This document shows, one piece after another, positions 18,779 to 29,297 of a DNA stretch of 64,000 bases. The stretch lies in contig NZ_CP120742.1 in assembly GCF_029581275.1 (NCBI RefSeq), positions 4,774,501-4,838,500 of the forward strand. Reading direction: 5' to 3'. This stretch comes from Micromonospora sp. WMMD1155. Its GTDB lineage: Bacteria; Actinomycetota; Actinomycetes; Mycobacteriales; Micromonosporaceae. How positions within the stretch are numbered: position 1 is the first letter of the stretch; every line of letters begins with the position of its first letter. Under the pieces are notes generated by a model. The model was not told the origin of the DNA and did no database searches. It saw only the letters and a list, made by a program, of their open reading frames with translations. Position numbers and translations under genes: made by a program.

Positions 18779-18967
18779 TCAGGCGGGGTCGGCGGGCTTC
18801 GCGGCGTCGCCGGCCTGGGCGTGCCGCTCCAGCAGTCGCTGCCGGATCTCCTCGGGGGTGTACGCGCGTCGGCGTCGTTCGGCCCGCGCGATGACCACGC
18901 CGGAGGCTGCGACGCCGGCGAGGCCGGCCAACCCGAGAACCTTCCACCACCGCATTCGTTGCGCCAT
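18779..18967 (-). CDS. Small single-pass membrane protein
   Basis: A 62-residue protein, MAQRMRWWKVLGLAGLAG then a continued hydrophobic stretch to VVIA, followed by a basic stop-transfer (RAERRRR) and a short helical cytoplasmic tail (EEIRQRLLERHAQ). I do not recognise a family. It is divergent from the papain-like amidase gene, with 19 bp between the starts. Confidence 0.7.
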   Translation of the reverse strand: MAQRMRWWKVLGLAGLAGVAASGVVIARAERRRRAYTPEEIRQRLLERHAQAGDAAKPADPA

Positions 18968-18986
18968 CGGCCTAGGCTAGTCCCTC

Positions 18987-19658
18987 ATGAGCATCAGCCT
19001 GGATGAGGCCGTCGAGTTGACCCGCACCGGCGACGTGTGGGTGTTTCGGGGTCGCAGCGTGCCGGACCGGGCGATCCAGTTCACCACCAACAGCCCGGTC
19101 AACCATGTTGGCATGGCGGTGGTGCTGGACGACATGCCGCCGTTGATGTGGCATGCGGAGTTGGGCAGGTCGTTGCCGGATCTGTGGTCGGGTACGCACC
19201 AGCGTGGCGTCCAGTTGCACGACTTGCGGGACGCGGTCTGCGTCTGGGCCAACAGGTATGGGCAGCGGGCCTGGCTGCGGCAGCTCGATCCGCCGGCCGA
19301 CGGGGAGATGGAACGGGCGGTACTGCGGACGATCGCGCGGTTGGACGGCACCCCGTTCCCGTCTACCGCTCAGTTGGCGTGGCGGTGGGTGCGTGGCCGG
19401 GTGCCGACGCTGCCGCGCCCCGGCCGCCCCGCACTCCGATCGACCCCGGCCGGCTCGACGGGGGAGCGGGACCGGGCGCTGGAGACGGCGTACTGCGCCG
19501 AGGTGGTCGCGGTGACCTACGAGGCGATGGGGTTGCTGCCGGCGGGCCGGCGTCCTAACTGGTACGACCCGGGACGGTTCTGGAGCGGTGACGACCTGGG
19601 TCTGGCCGCCGGTGCCCAGCTGGGCTCGGAGATCGAGGTGCGGGTGCCGGCGCGCTGA
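18987..19658 (+). CDS. Permuted papain-like (YiiX/NlpC-type) amidase family protein
   Basis: A 223-residue soluble protein. The order of putative catalytic residues is His first (SPVNHVGMAVVL, about residue 40) and Cys late (ETAYCAEVVAVTYEAMG), which is the circularly permuted NlpC/P60 arrangement. The N-terminal GDVWVFRG strand resembles the family's first strand. Possible substrates include peptidoglycan or lipid acyl/amide bonds. No signal peptide is evident. Assignment rests on motif order only. Confidence 0.6.
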   Translation: MSISLDEAVELTRTGDVWVFRGRSVPDRAIQFTTNSPVNHVGMAVVLDDMPPLMWHAELGRSLPDLWSGTHQRGVQLHDLRDAVCVWANRYGQRAWLRQLDPPADGEMERAVLRTIARLDGTPFPSTAQLAWRWVRGRVPTLPRPGRPALRSTPAGSTGERDRALETAYCAEVVAVTYEAMGLLPAGRRPNWYDPGRFWSGDDLGLAAGAQLGSEIEVRVPAR

Positions 19659-19689
19659 GGTTTGACCTGGGCGGTGACCGGCAATTGCT

Positions 19690-20085
19690 GTGGCCGTGAA
19701 CGCCTCCACGGATCTCGACACGCTGGCCGACTTCTTCGACCGGTACGGCGCGGCGCTGACGTCCGGCGACCTGCCGGCGATCGCGGGCTGTTACGCCCTT
19801 CCGGGTCTGGTGGTGGCCGACACCTACAGCTTCTCCTTCACGTCCCCGGCGGCTGTGGCGTTGTCCTTCGTGGGGGCCGCACCGGACTACCAGGACCGGG
19901 AGCTGATCGCGGCGCACGCCCGGATCGAGGATGTGCAGGCGGTGTCCGCGCTGTTGACGATGGTCGCGGTGGAGTGGGAGTTCCTGGACAGTCAGGGGCA
20001 GGCGGTGCCGGGGGAGCGGTACCGCTACCTGCTGCGGATCTCGGACGAGGGGCCGGTGATCTGCACCGTCGTCCGGACGGCCTGA
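19690..20085 (+). CDS. NTF2/SnoaL-like small protein
   Basis: A 131-residue protein from GTG 19690. The pattern DTLADFFDRYGAALTSGDL followed by an ageing-sheet layout (LVVADTYSFSFTS ... VAVEWEFLDSQGQAVPGERYRYLLRI) fits the cone-shaped NTF2-like fold used by SnoaL-type proteins. No catalytic residue can be assigned. The ribosome-binding site is weak. Confidence 0.65.
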   Translation: MAVNASTDLDTLADFFDRYGAALTSGDLPAIAGCYALPGLVVADTYSFSFTSPAAVALSFVGAAPDYQDRELIAAHARIEDVQAVSALLTMVAVEWEFLDSQGQAVPGERYRYLLRISDEGPVICTVVRTA

Positions 20086-20220
20086 TCGAGCGGGACCGTC
20101 CGCCGGGTCGGACCGTTTTCCGTTGGGCGTCGGCTGGTCGGCCCGATCCGTACCCGCCCGGTTTCCGCGCGGAGCGGTGCTGGCTACGCTGTCGCGTCGG
20201 TGGGGACGAGGGGAGACCTG

Positions 20221-20901
20221 ATGGCGGTGCGGCCGGATGGCGCGGCAGGGTCACGGGCGGCTCGACTGTTGGCGTCGGTGCCGTGGATCGTGGTGCTGTG
20301 CGGTGTGTGCGCGCTGGTGGTGCTGCTGGTGGTGGCGCTGCTGTCCTTCCGGACCAGGGAGCGGGAGGCCGTACCGCAGGGTGCCCCTCCGGTGTTCGTG
20401 CCGACCGTGCCGGCTGCCGCGTCGGCGACGGGTGGGCCGACTCCGGCCGGTGTGGAGCGGCGCTCGGTGTCGCCGCGGCCGTCGCGCAGCAGTCGGACGC
20501 CGTCGCCACGGCCCACCGTGACCGGCGCTCCGACGCCGGGACGGACGAGCGCTCCGCTGGTGTCGGCGTCCTCGGCGGGTGCGACGGTCACCGCCCGCTA
20601 CCAGGTCGGCACGGACGGCTGGGACGGGGACGCGGCGGTGTTGTCGATCGCGAACGAGTCGAGCCGGTCGGTGGACTGGTCGGTGGAGTTGACGTTCGAC
20701 GACGACCTGTGGGCGTTGCGCCTCAGCGACGACTCGGGGATTTCGGTGCGGGGTCGCGGGAACGGCGAGTTCGTGTTGCGGGGGACCCGTTCGCTGGAGC
20801 CGGGTGGTTCGCGGACGGTGCGGTTGCGCGTGGGGTGGGGTGAGTCCGCGCAGCGGCCGGAGCGGTGCACCATCAACGGGGTCGACTGTCGGCTCGGCTG
20901 A
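20221..20901 (+). CDS. Membrane-anchored CBM2-like protein (paralogue 1)
   Basis: The ATG at 20221 has a GGGGAG site at proper spacing, preferred over GTG 20200. The protein has a short cytoplasmic head, one TM helix (VPWIVVLCGVCALVVLLVVALL), a Ser/Pro/Thr/Arg linker and a C-terminal beta-sandwich (ARYQVGTDGWDGDAAVLSIAN ... CTINGVDCRLG) resembling family 2 carbohydrate-binding modules, ending in the same xxINGVxC pattern. Conserved surface tryptophans are sparse, so sugar binding is uncertain. A paralogue follows 80 bp downstream. Confidence 0.65.
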   Translation: MAVRPDGAAGSRAARLLASVPWIVVLCGVCALVVLLVVALLSFRTREREAVPQGAPPVFVPTVPAAASATGGPTPAGVERRSVSPRPSRSSRTPSPRPTVTGAPTPGRTSAPLVSASSAGATVTARYQVGTDGWDGDAAVLSIANESSRSVDWSVELTFDDDLWALRLSDDSGISVRGRGNGEFVLRGTRSLEPGGSRTVRLRVGWGESAQRPERCTINGVDCRLG

Positions 20902-20981
20902 GCGGACGTCAAGCGGTCCCGGCGCTTTCCGGTGCGGCCGCCGATCGCTACGCTGCCCGGACGGTCCGCTGAGGGAGGTAC

Positions 20982-21677
20982 ATGTCCGGCATGCGTCGCG
21001 CCCCGCGACTGACGCCCGGCCCGGCCGCGATCGTGTCGTCGCCCTGGGTCGTGGTGGGCGCTGGGGTGGTCGTGATGGTCGTCCTGCTCGTCATGACCCT
21101 GAGTGCGTACCGGGGGCGTAGCCCGGCACCGGACGGTGCGTCGGCCCCTCCGGCGTTGCCGCTGCCGTCGGCGGAGGCGGCGCCGAGTCGACCCACGCCG
21201 GTGGCCTCGCCGGCGCCGGTGATGCCGGGGTTGTCCGGGCGCGCGAGCGGGTTGCCGCCGGGTGCCGTGACTGGTTCGCCGTCGCCGTCGGTCGCCCCTC
21301 CGGTCAGCCCGCCCGGTCAGCCGGTGGTGACGCGGTCGCCGAGTCGTGCGCCGCAGGGTCAGCCGGCGGTCAGTGGGCGGTACCGGGTGGTGCAGAGCTT
21401 CGACGGTGGCTTCATCGGCGAGGTGGCGATGGTCAACGCGTCCGCCCAGAGCCGTGGCTGGACGGTCCGGCTGGAGTTCTCCGGTGGGCGGCTGGTGACC
21501 GCCTGGGTGGAGGGTGTGCCACAGGGGACGGTCCGGCAGTTCGACGACGGTTTCACGTACGTCAGCGGGGTGGACGTGCGGCCCGGCGGGTCGGTGTCGT
21601 TGCGGTTCCACATGGAGCGGGCGTTCAGCACGCCGCGGTCGTGCACTGTCGACGGGGTGCGCTGCGCCGGCTTCTGA
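20982..21677 (+). CDS. Membrane-anchored CBM2-like protein (paralogue 2)
   Basis: Same architecture as the preceding gene: ATG at 20982 with GAGGGAGGT upstream, one TM helix (VVVGAGVVVMVVLLVM), a proline-rich linker (SPSPSVAPPVSPPGQP) and a CBM2-like sandwich (GRYRVVQSFDGGFIGEVAMVN ... GWTVRLEF ... CTVDGVRCAGF). The GGFxGEVxxxN and GWTVxxxF signatures match CBM2 better than in paralogue 1. The gene ends 109 bp before the amylase-pullulanase, suggesting a role at the cell surface in polysaccharide attachment. Confidence 0.7.
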   Translation: MSGMRRAPRLTPGPAAIVSSPWVVVGAGVVVMVVLLVMTLSAYRGRSPAPDGASAPPALPLPSAEAAPSRPTPVASPAPVMPGLSGRASGLPPGAVTGSPSPSVAPPVSPPGQPVVTRSPSRAPQGQPAVSGRYRVVQSFDGGFIGEVAMVNASAQSRGWTVRLEFSGGRLVTAWVEGVPQGTVRQFDDGFTYVSGVDVRPGGSVSLRFHMERAFSTPRSCTVDGVRCAGF

Positions 21678-21716
21678 ACGGCACTTCCGCAAGAACATGC
21701 TCGGTTACGACCATGT

Positions 21717-21732
21717 TTGCAAGGCATTGCAG
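21717..21732. promoter_or_regulatory. Candidate maltose-type operator (TTGCA direct repeats)
   Basis: TTGCAAGGCATTGCAG contains two TTGCA half-sites 11 bp apart (start to start), 55 bp before the amylase-pullulanase start; further CCGCAAG and GGCAAGG near-repeats flank it. It resembles, from memory, TTGCA(A/G) repeats at Streptomyces amylase/maltose promoters bound by a LacI-family repressor. No such regulator is in the window. Confidence 0.45.
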
Positions 21733-21786
21733 AATGTTTCGGCAAGGGTTAGCGTGCGGCCATTCAGCGACCAGAGGAAGGCGTCG

Positions 21787-24700
21787 ATGAAACAGCCGCC
21801 GGTACCGCGCACCACCCTGGCCCTCGTCTCCCTGCTCACCGTGACGCTCGTCGGCACCTCGGTCGCCGTGCCCCCGGCCGCCACCGCGGCCCCTCGCCCC
21901 TCCGGGGCCGTCCCGGTCGGCGGCGCCACCCAGTGGACCAGCGAACCCACCGCCGAGGCGCTGGTGAAGGCCGGTGGCGGCTCCGCGCGGGCCGAACAGT
22001 TCTACTTCGTCCTGCCGGACCGGTTCGCCAACGGAGACCCCCGCAACGACCGGGGTGGCCTGACCGGTGACCGGCTGCGGACCGGGCTCGACCCGACCGA
22101 CAAGGGCTTCTACCACGGCGGTGACCTCAAGGGTGTCATCGACAGGCTGGACTACATCCAGGGGTTGGGCACCACCGCCATCTGGCTCGCCCCGATCTTC
22201 AAGAACCGACCGGTGCAGGGCTCCGGCGATGACATCTCGGCCGGCTACCACGGTTACTGGATCACCGACTTCACCCAGGTCGACCCGCACTTCGGCACGA
22301 TGGCGGAGATGAAGCGGCTGGTCCGGCTCGCCCACCAGCGCGGCATCAAGATCTACCTCGACGTGATCGTCAATCACACCGCCGACGTCATCAAGTACGC
22401 CGAGGGCTCCTACGCGTACGTCGACAAGGCGGCCTCGCCGTACACCGACGTGCGGGGGCAGGCGTTCGAGGACCGTAACCACGCCGACGGCAGCCGGGCG
22501 TTCCCGCCGGTCGACGAAACGTCGTTCCCATACACGCCGACGTTCGACGAGCCGACGGACGCCACCGTCAAGGTCCCGGCCTGGCTGAACGACGTCACCA
22601 TGTATCACAACCGGGGTGACTCCACCTTCGCGGGTGAGAACAGCGAGTACGGCGACTTCTTCGGTCTCGACGACCTGTGGACCGAGCGGCCCGAGGTGGT
22701 CCGGGGGATGACCGAGGCGTACGGGGACTGGATCGGCGCCACCGGCGTTGACGGGTTCCGGCTGGACACCGTGAAGCACGTCAACATGGACTTCTGGCCG
22801 CAGTTCAGCCAGGGCATCGAGCGGGCCGCCGAGAAGGCCGGCAAGAAGGACTTCTTCATGTTCGGCGAGGTGTACAGCGCCGACCCGGAGATCAGCTCCC
22901 GCTATGTCCGGCAGGGCGGGCTGCCGGCGACCCTCGACTTCGCGTTCCAGGAGGCCGCCCGGGGTTACACAGCCGGTGCGGGCTCGGCGAAGGCGCTCGC
23001 CGACGTGTACGCCCGCGACGACCTCTACGCCGCCCGGAACACCGACGCGGGACGGCTGCCCACCTTCCTGGGCAACCACGACATGGGCCGGATCGGGTCG
23101 TTCGTCGCCGCCGGTGGCACCGACCCGGCCAGTCATCTGCGCCGGGACCAGCTCGCACACCAGTTGATGTTCCTGACGCGTGGCCAACCGGTGGTCTACT
23201 CCGGTGACGAGCAGGGCTTCACCGGGCCCGGCGGGGACAAGGACGCCCGGCAGGACATGTTCGCCTCGAAGGTGCCCGACTACCTCGACGACGACCTGCT
23301 CGGCACCGACCGCACCCATGCCGCCGACCAGTTCGACACCGGCCACCCGCTGTACCGGACCATCGCCGAGCTGGGGCGGTTGCGCCAGGCCCACCCGGCG
23401 CTGCGCGACGGTGTGCAGGTCAGCCGGTACGCCGCCGACGGCCCGGGTGTCTTCGCCGCCTCCCGGGTCGCCCCCTCCGACCGGATCGAGTACGTGGTGG
23501 CGGTGAACAACGCCGACACCGCGCAGACTGTCACCGTGGACACCTGGTCGGCCGGCGCCACCTTCACCGGCATCTACGGCGACACCGGCCGTGCCACGGC
23601 GAACGCCGACGGCAGGCTGACCCTCACCGTGCCGGCGCTGTCGGCTGTGGTGCACCGGGCGGGCACCCCCGTCGCACGGCCGACCGCCGCGCCGCGCATC
23701 TCTCTCACCACCCCGGACGCGCCGGTCGCCACCCGGGTTGCGGTGACCGCCCAGGTGACCGGTGACCCGCTCTCCACGGTCACCGTCGCTGCCCGGGTCG
23801 CGGGCGGTCGGTGGACGTTGCTGGGCAGCGCCGACCGCGCACCGTACACGGTGCAGCACGACCTGACCGGCCTGGCCGGCGGCACCCGGGTCGAGTACAA
23901 GGCGGTGGTCCGCGACGGTCGGGGTCGCACCGCGACCGCTCGGTCCACCGCCACCGTCGGCACGCCGCCGCAGGGCGGGTCCCGGGAGTGGGCGGTGGTG
24001 CACTACCAGCGCCCCACCGGCGGGTACGACGACTGGGGGTTGTACGCGTGGGGTGACGTCGACCCGGCGTACGCCACCGAGTGGCCCGAGGGGCAGCCGT
24101 TCGCCGGGGAGGACTCCTACGGCCGGTTCGCCTGGGTGAAGCTCAAGCCGGGCGCGACGTCGGTGGGTTTCGTGGTGGTCGACGAGGACGGAAACAAGGA
24201 CGTCGCCCAGGACCGCAGCATCGACGTCACCGCCACCGGGGAGGTCTGGCTCAAGCAGGGCGACCCGACGGTCTACCCGACTCGGCAGGCGGCCACCGGT
24301 GAACCGGACCCGCCGGCCGAGGAGGACACCGCGGTGATCCACTACCGGAGGGCCGACGGCGACCACGACGGCTGGGGTCTGCACGTGTGGGACGGCGCGG
24401 CCGACCCGACCGACTGGTCCGCGCCACTGAAACCCATCAGGACTGACGCGTTCGGGGCGGTGTTCCGGGTGCCGCTGGCGGCCGGTGCGACCGGGCTGAA
24501 CTACATCATCCACCAGGGCGACACCAAGGACCTGCCCGACGACCAGCGGCTCGACTTCACCAGCGCGGGCCGGGAGGTGTGGCTGCTCGCCGCCACACCG
24601 GGCCGGTTGCTGCCGCCGACGCCGACCCGCGCCAGCGGGGACACCGACATCACCCGGCAGAAGGCGCACTGGATCGACAGGTCCACAGTGGCGTGGCAGA

Positions 24701-27270
24701 CCCCGCCGACCGACGGCAAGACGTACGCGCTGGTCGTCGCACCCGAGGGCGGGATCGGTGTGGCCGACGGGGAGTTGACCGGGGCGTACACCACCCTGCC
24801 GTTGCGGGCGCAGCGCAACGGGCTCACCGAGGCCCAGCGCACGGCGTTTCCGCACCTGTGGTCGTACCGCAGCTTCACGCTGGACCGGCGCGACCTGGCC
24901 GAGGTCCCGGCGGCGCTGCGGGGGCAGGTGCTGGTGACCGAACGCGACGCCTCGGGGGCCCTGCTCGCGGCGACCGGCGTGCAGATCCCCGGCGTGCTCG
25001 ACGACGTGTACTCCCGGGCCACCGACGCCACCCTCGGTCCGAGCTTCGACGGCCGGACGCCGAGCCTCGCGGTGTGGGCGCCGACCGCGCGGACCGTGAC
25101 GGTGCAGCTGTTCGACTCGCCGACCGCCACACCGAAGGCGGTGCCGATGCGCCGCGACGACCGTACCGGCGTCTGGTCCGCGCGTGGCGACCGGAGCTGG
25201 ACCGGCAGGTACTACCGCTACCAGGTGCGGGCGTGGCAGCCGGCGGCGCAGAAGATGGTCAGGGCGTCGGTGACCGACCCGTACTCGGTGGCCCTCGCCG
25301 CGGACTCCACGCACAGCCTGCTGGTCGACCTGAACGACGCGGCGCTGGCCCCGCCGGGCTGGCGGACGCTGCGCAAACCTCCACCGGTGCCACCGGCGAA
25401 GGCGCAGGTATCCGAGCTGTCGGTACGGGACTTCTCCATCGCCGACGAGACCGTGCCGGCCGAGCGTCGGGGGACGTTCCTCGCCTTCACCGACCCGAGA
25501 ACCGCCGGGATGACCCACCTGAAGGCACTCGGCGACGCGGGCGTCACCCACCTGCACCTGCTGCCGGCCTTCGACTTCGCGACGATCCCGGAGAAGCGGG
25601 CCGACCAGCGGCAGCCGACCTGCGACCTGGCGGCGCTCCCGCCGGACTCCGCGGAGCAGCAGAAGTGCGTGGCGGCGGTCGCCGATACCGACGGCTACAA
25701 CTGGGGGTACGACCCGCTGCACTACACGGTGCCCGAGGGCGGTTACGCCGTCGACCCGACCGGTGCGGCGCGGACCATCGAGTTCCGGCGGATGGTCGCC
25801 GGGCTGAACGGCGCGGGTCTGCGGGTGGTCATGGACGTGGTCTACAACCACACGGCGGCGGCCGGCACCGACGCGAAGTCGGTGCTCGACCAGGTCGTGC
25901 CCGGCTACTACCACCGGCTGCTGGACGACGGTACGGTGGCCGACTCCACCTGCTGCGCCAACACCGCTCCCGAGCACGCCATGATGGGCAAACTGGTCAT
26001 CGACTCGCTGGTCACCTGGGCCCGGCAGTACAAGGTGGACGGTTTCCGGTTCGACCTGATGGGTCACCACCCGAAGGCGAACATCCTGGCCGTACGCCGA
26101 GCACTGGACCGGCTGACCGTCGCCCGCGACGGGGTGGACGGCAGGTCGATCCTGCTCTACGGGGAGGGCTGGAACTTCGGCGAGGTCGCCGACGACGCGC
26201 GCTTCGTCCAGGCCACCCAGGCGAACATGGCCGGCACCGGCATCGGCACCTTCAACGACCGGCTCCGCGACGCGGTTCGCGGCGGTGGACCGTTCGACAG
26301 CAACCCGCGCGCCCAGGGCTTCGCCTCCGGGCTCTACACCGACCCGAACGGCGACGAGGTCAACGGGTCGCCGGCCGAGCAGAAGGCGCGCCTGCTGCGC
26401 GCCCACGACCTGATCAAGGTGGGTCTGACCGGCAACCTGCGCGACTACCGCTTCACCGACACCGCCGGACGGCAGGTCACCGGGGCGCAGGTGGACTACA
26501 ACGGCTCCCCGGCCGGCTACACCGCCGCACCGGGGGAGGCGGTCACCTACGTCGACGCGCACGACAACGAGATCCTGTACGACGCGCTGGCGTACAAACT
26601 GCCGCAGGCCACCTCGGCGACCGACCGTGCCCGGATGCAGGTGCTGGCGCTCGGCACCGTGGTGCTCAGTCAGGGCACCGGGTTCGTCACCACCGGCACC
26701 GAACGGTTGCGGTCGAAGTCGCTGGACCGCAACTCGTACAACTCCGGTGACTGGTTCAACCAGATCCGGTGGGGCTGTGAACGGGGCAACGGGTTCGGTG
26801 CCGGCCTACCACCCGCGGCGGACAACGAGGACAAGTGGCCGTACGCGAAGCCGCTGCTGGCGGACCCGACGTTGGTGCCCGACTGCGCGGCGATCGACAC
26901 CACCGACGCCCGGTACGCCGAGCTGCTGCGCATCCGGGCGTCGTCGCCGGTGTTCGGGCTGGCCACCGCCGAGCAGGTCCAGCGACGGGTGGCGTTCCCG
27001 CTGTCCGGGGCGCAGGAGACGCCGGGCGTGCTGACCATGACGTTGGACGTGCGCGGGCTGGGCGGACAGTGGACGTCGATCACCGTCGTCTTCAACGCCA
27101 CCCCGAAGACGGCCACGCAGACGCTGACCGGTCTGCGTGGGGCGGACGTGGCACTGCACCCGGTGCTCGTCGACTCGGCCGACCCGGTGCTGCGTACGGC
27201 CTCGTTCGACCGGTCCGCCGGGACGTTCACCGTCCCGGCGCGCAGCGTGGCGGTCTTCGTCCAGAGGTGA
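21787..27270 (+). CDS. Secreted alpha-amylase/pullulanase fusion (two GH13 domains)
   Basis: From ATG 21787 (strong signal peptide, cleavage near TAAPRPSG) this is an 1827-residue exported enzyme. First GH13 catalytic domain: nucleophile in [12 protein letters not shown] (about 326), acid in FMFGEVYS (about 360), NHDMGR (about 430). Then two pullulanase-associated (PUD-like, starch-binding) domains near 733 and 848 ([32 protein letters not shown]), a CBM48-like domain near 1093, and a type I pullulanase GH13 domain with the diagnostic YNWGYDP (about 1303), [10 protein letters not shown] (about 1420), YGEGWNFG (about 1459) and DAHDNE (about 1588). One polypeptide can therefore cut alpha-1,4 and alpha-1,6 bonds of starch and pullulan. 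Confidence 0.93.
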   Translation: MKQPPVPRTTLALVSLLTVTLVGTSVAVPPAATAAPRPSGAVPVGGATQWTSEPTAEALVKAGGGSARAEQFYFVLPDRFANGDPRNDRGGLTGDRLRTGLDPTDKGFYHGGDLKGVIDRLDYIQGLGTTAIWLAPIFKNRPVQGSGDDISAGYHGYWITDFTQVDPHFGTMAEMKRLVRLAHQRGIKIYLDVIVNHTADVIKYAEGSYAYVDKAASPYTDVRGQAFEDRNHADGSRAFPPVDETSFPYTPTFDEPTDATVKVPAWLNDVTMYHNRGDSTFAGENSEYGDFFGLDDLWTERPEVVRGMTEAYGDWIGATGVDGFRLDTVKHVNMDFWPQFSQGIERAAEKAGKKDFFMFGEVYSADPEISSRYVRQGGLPATLDFAFQEAARGYTAGAGSAKALADVYARDDLYAARNTDAGRLPTFLGNHDMGRIGSFVAAGGTDPASHLRRDQLAHQLMFLTRGQPVVYSGDEQGFTGPGGDKDARQDMFASKVPDYLDDDLLGTDRTHAADQFDTGHPLYRTIAELGRLRQAHPALRDGVQVSRYAADGPGVFAASRVAPSDRIEYVVAVNNADTAQTVTVDTWSAGATFTGIYGDTGRATANADGRLTLTVPALSAVVHRAGTPVARPTAAPRISLTTPDAPVATRVAVTAQVTGDPLSTVTVAARVAGGRWTLLGSADRAPYTVQHDLTGLAGGTRVEYKAVVRDGRGRTATARSTATVGTPPQGGSREWAVVHYQRPTGGYDDWGLYAWGDVDPAYATEWPEGQPFAGEDSYGRFAWVKLKPGATSVGFVVVDEDGNKDVAQDRSIDVTATGEVWLKQGDPTVYPTRQAATGEPDPPAEEDTAVIHYRRADGDHDGWGLHVWDGAADPTDWSAPLKPIRTDAFGAVFRVPLAAGATGLNYIIHQGDTKDLPDDQRLDFTSAGREVWLLAATPGRLLPPTPTRASGDTDITRQKAHWIDRSTVAWQTPPTDGKTYALVVAPEGGIGVADGELTGAYTTLPLRAQRNGLTEAQRTAFPHLWSYRSFTLDRRDLAEVPAALRGQVLVTERDASGALLAATGVQIPGVLDDVYSRATDATLGPSFDGRTPSLAVWAPTARTVTVQLFDSPTATPKAVPMRRDDRTGVWSARGDRSWTGRYYRYQVRAWQPAAQKMVRASVTDPYSVALAADSTHSLLVDLNDAALAPPGWRTLRKPPPVPPAKAQVSELSVRDFSIADETVPAERRGTFLAFTDPRTAGMTHLKALGDAGVTHLHLLPAFDFATIPEKRADQRQPTCDLAALPPDSAEQQKCVAAVADTDGYNWGYDPLHYTVPEGGYAVDPTGAARTIEFRRMVAGLNGAGLRVVMDVVYNHTAAAGTDAKSVLDQVVPGYYHRLLDDGTVADSTCCANTAPEHAMMGKLVIDSLVTWARQYKVDGFRFDLMGHHPKANILAVRRALDRLTVARDGVDGRSILLYGEGWNFGEVADDARFVQATQANMAGTGIGTFNDRLRDAVRGGGPFDSNPRAQGFASGLYTDPNGDEVNGSPAEQKARLLRAHDLIKVGLTGNLRDYRFTDTAGRQVTGAQVDYNGSPAGYTAAPGEAVTYVDAHDNEILYDALAYKLPQATSATDRARMQVLALGTVVLSQGTGFVTTGTERLRSKSLDRNSYNSGDWFNQIRWGCERGNGFGAGLPPAADNEDKWPYAKPLLADPTLVPDCAAIDTTDARYAELLRIRASSPVFGLATAEQVQRRVAFPLSGAQETPGVLTMTLDVRGLGGQWTSITVVFNATPKTATQTLTGLRGADVALHPVLVDSADPVLRTASFDRSAGTFTVPARSVAVFVQR

Positions 27271-27277
27271 CACGGAA

Positions 27278-27311
27278 CCGGCCCCCTCCCGCTGGTGCGG
27301 AAGGGGGCCGG
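27278..27311. terminator. Bidirectional terminator between convergent genes
   Basis: A 15-bp stem with one mismatch (27278-27292 with 27297-27311) and a 4-nt loop lies between the amylase-pullulanase stop and the convergent beta-helix gene stop at 27350. Confidence 0.75.
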
Positions 27312-27349
27312 CTCGTTGGTGCTCTGCTATCTCGTCACCCGAAGGGTGA

Positions 27350-29005
27350 TCAGGCGAAGCAGTTCTCGATGGTCCCGCCCGGGATGGCCAGGCAGTTGGT
27401 CGGGCGGTTGGCGGTGATCGCGGACTTGTCGTCCACGTTCACGTTCCCGAAGAAGCTGAAGACACCGCCCGGAGCGAAGGTGGAGAAGTTGTGGGCGACC
27501 TTCGTCTTCGACAGGTTGACCTCGCCGAAGATGTTGAAGATGCCGCCGCCGACCCCGATCGGCCCGATGGCCCGGTTGCCGACGACCTCGCTGTCCCGCA
27601 GCGTGGTGACGCTGAAGGCGTTGAAGAGCCCGCCGCCGAAGAACCCGGCGGTGTTGTCCTTGATGCTGCTCTTCTCGAACGTGGCCACGCTGTCGAAGGC
27701 GATGGCCACACCGCCACCGACACCGGCGGTGCTGTTCTTCTCCACCGAGACGTGGTGCAGGTTCAACTGGCTGTCCGCCGCGGCGATACCACCACCGGCG
27801 AGGACCGCGGTGTTCGAGACGAACTTCGTCTCGTACGCCGTGGTGTTGCCCTCGATGTCGAGGTAGCCACCGCCGAAGCCGAGCGTCTCGTTGTCGGTGA
27901 TCTCGGCCTTCTTGAGCTCGACCGTTCCGCCGTCGACGTCGTCGGCGAAGATCTCCGCGGCGCCGTTGGAGATACCGCCACCACCGATGATGGCCGTGTT
28001 GTCCTTGATCTTCGACTCCTCGACCTTGAGCAGGCCGGCGTTGAAGACACCACCACCGAAGAAGAAGGCGGTGTTACGGGTCACGGTGCTGTGCCAGATC
28101 TTCGTGGTGCCGAAGTTGGCCACACCACCACCGTTGCCGCCCGACTGGTTCAGGACGACCTCGGACTCCAGGATCTCGGCGGTGCCACCCGGCTGGACCA
28201 GGATGCCGGCACCGTCGGTAGCCTCCGGCTGCTCGACGAGCGGCGTGACGACGCCGCCCTTGGCAGCCGGCGCGGCCTTGGCCGTGACCTTCGGCGCGGC
28301 CTTGAGGCCGGCCTTCGGGTTGGCCTGCCGGGCGGTGAGCGCCTCGTTCAGCGGCGTGCCCGCCTTCACCTGCGCCGCGATCGCCTCGGAGTCCGAGTAC
28401 GACGCCCAGACCTCGGCCGGCTGGACGCTGTTGAACAGTTCGAGGGTCTGGCCACCCTTGATGGTCAGGCCCTTGATGGTGAGGTGACCGCCGCTGCCGA
28501 CGTTCAGGATGCGGAAGTAGTCCGCCGTGGCCTCCCGGGAGATCGTGGTGTGCTCACCCTTCAGGGTGATGCGCTCGGTGATCACCGGCAGGCCGTTGCC
28601 CTGGTAGTCGTTGCGGGTCAGGTTGTAGGTGCAGCCCTTGGCCAGCTCCAGCACACCGCCGTGCTTGCTGTTGGCGAAGATGATCGCCTGGATCAGCTTG
28701 TCGGTGTCGCAGGGCACCTCCTTCCCGCGCTCGTGGTCCTTGTCCCGGTCCTTGTCCTTGTCCCGGTCCTTGTCGTCCTTGTCCTTGTCCCAGTCGCGCG
28801 ACTCGTCACCCCGCTGGTCGCCGTCCTTGCTGACCTGCGCGGTGTTCCAGTTCAGGCCGACCGCTCCGGCGCTGCCCGCGACGCCCACCGCCGCGAGACT
28901 GATCACGCCCGTCAAACCGGCCACGCCACTGGCGAGCCAGAGCTTGCGGCGGCGCTTGGCCGTCGCCCGCCCGGAGGCTTCGTTGTTCGTTAGGTAGTTG
29001 GACAT
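27350..29005 (-). CDS. Secreted parallel beta-helix (polymorphic outer-layer-like) protein, paralogue 1
   Basis: A 551-residue exported protein: basic N-terminus (KRRRKLW), hydrophobic signal (LASGVAGLTGVISLAAVGVAG), then an extreme Asp/Lys-rich segment (about residues 65-95). The body has repeating coils with N-[TG]-A-x-x-GGG-[IVF]-x-N patterns (NGGGVANFG, FGGGVFNAG, GGGGISNG, GGGLFNAF), diagnostic of a right-handed parallel beta-helix. It begins with PCDTDKLIQAI and ends NRPTNCLAIPGG, with paired cysteines near both ends. Chlamydial Pmp-like and pectate-lyase-like folds share this look, but no catalytic residues are evident. Role unknown; adhesion or matrix binding is possible. Confidence 0.75.
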   Translation of the reverse strand: MSNYLTNNEASGRATAKRRRKLWLASGVAGLTGVISLAAVGVAGSAGAVGLNWNTAQVSKDGDQRGDESRDWDKDKDDKDRDKDKDRDKDHERGKEVPCDTDKLIQAIIFANSKHGGVLELAKGCTYNLTRNDYQGNGLPVITERITLKGEHTTISREATADYFRILNVGSGGHLTIKGLTIKGGQTLELFNSVQPAEVWASYSDSEAIAAQVKAGTPLNEALTARQANPKAGLKAAPKVTAKAAPAAKGGVVTPLVEQPEATDGAGILVQPGGTAEILESEVVLNQSGGNGGGVANFGTTKIWHSTVTRNTAFFFGGGVFNAGLLKVEESKIKDNTAIIGGGGISNGAAEIFADDVDGGTVELKKAEITDNETLGFGGGYLDIEGNTTAYETKFVSNTAVLAGGGIAAADSQLNLHHVSVEKNSTAGVGGGVAIAFDSVATFEKSSIKDNTAGFFGGGLFNAFSVTTLRDSEVVGNRAIGPIGVGGGIFNIFGEVNLSKTKVAHNFSTFAPGGVFSFFGNVNVDDKSAITANRPTNCLAIPGGTIENCFA

Positions 29006-29028
29006 CGGAGCTCTCTGCCCTCTCCTCG

Positions 29029-29165
29029 TACCAGACAGGGTCGCCGCCGTCAGACGGGCGTCCCCTGCTACAAATCGGTTGTAGCTCCCAAAACCACCGT
29101 ATGAGAAGGTTCCTCGCCTCGTGGGCTTATCCGAGAGAACCCCACATTCGGTTCATCTTCGGCGC
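29029..29165 (-). promoter_or_regulatory. Conserved upstream region, copy 1 (beta-helix gene)
   Basis: This region shares blocks, in the same order, with 31141-31275 upstream of the paralogue: TACCAGAC(A/G)GGGTCGC, the palindrome CTACAAATCGGTTGTAG (29068-29084), ACCGTATGAGAA (about 29095-29106), TATCCGAGA and CATTCGG(T/C)TC. The palindrome lies 63 bp before the start codon. The blocks probably include the promoter and an operator. The gap 29006-29297 also holds the terminator region of the upstream gene. Confidence 0.65.
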
Positions 29166-29297
29166 GGACCGGCCGGGAGGGCTTGTTGGGGACGGCGCCC
29201 CCGTAGGGCCCCTGAGCTGCCCAAATGGGTACGCCCCTCCGTGCCGTGACCGGCTCGGAGGGGCGCACCCTCTATGTGGATCAGCCATCCGTTCCGG

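Noticed and set aside
21625..26562. A 1645-codon open frame antisense to the amylase-pullulanase
   Set aside because: Same compositional effect; translation is Val/Gly/Arg/His-rich without motifs, while the + strand carries both GH13 catalytic sets.
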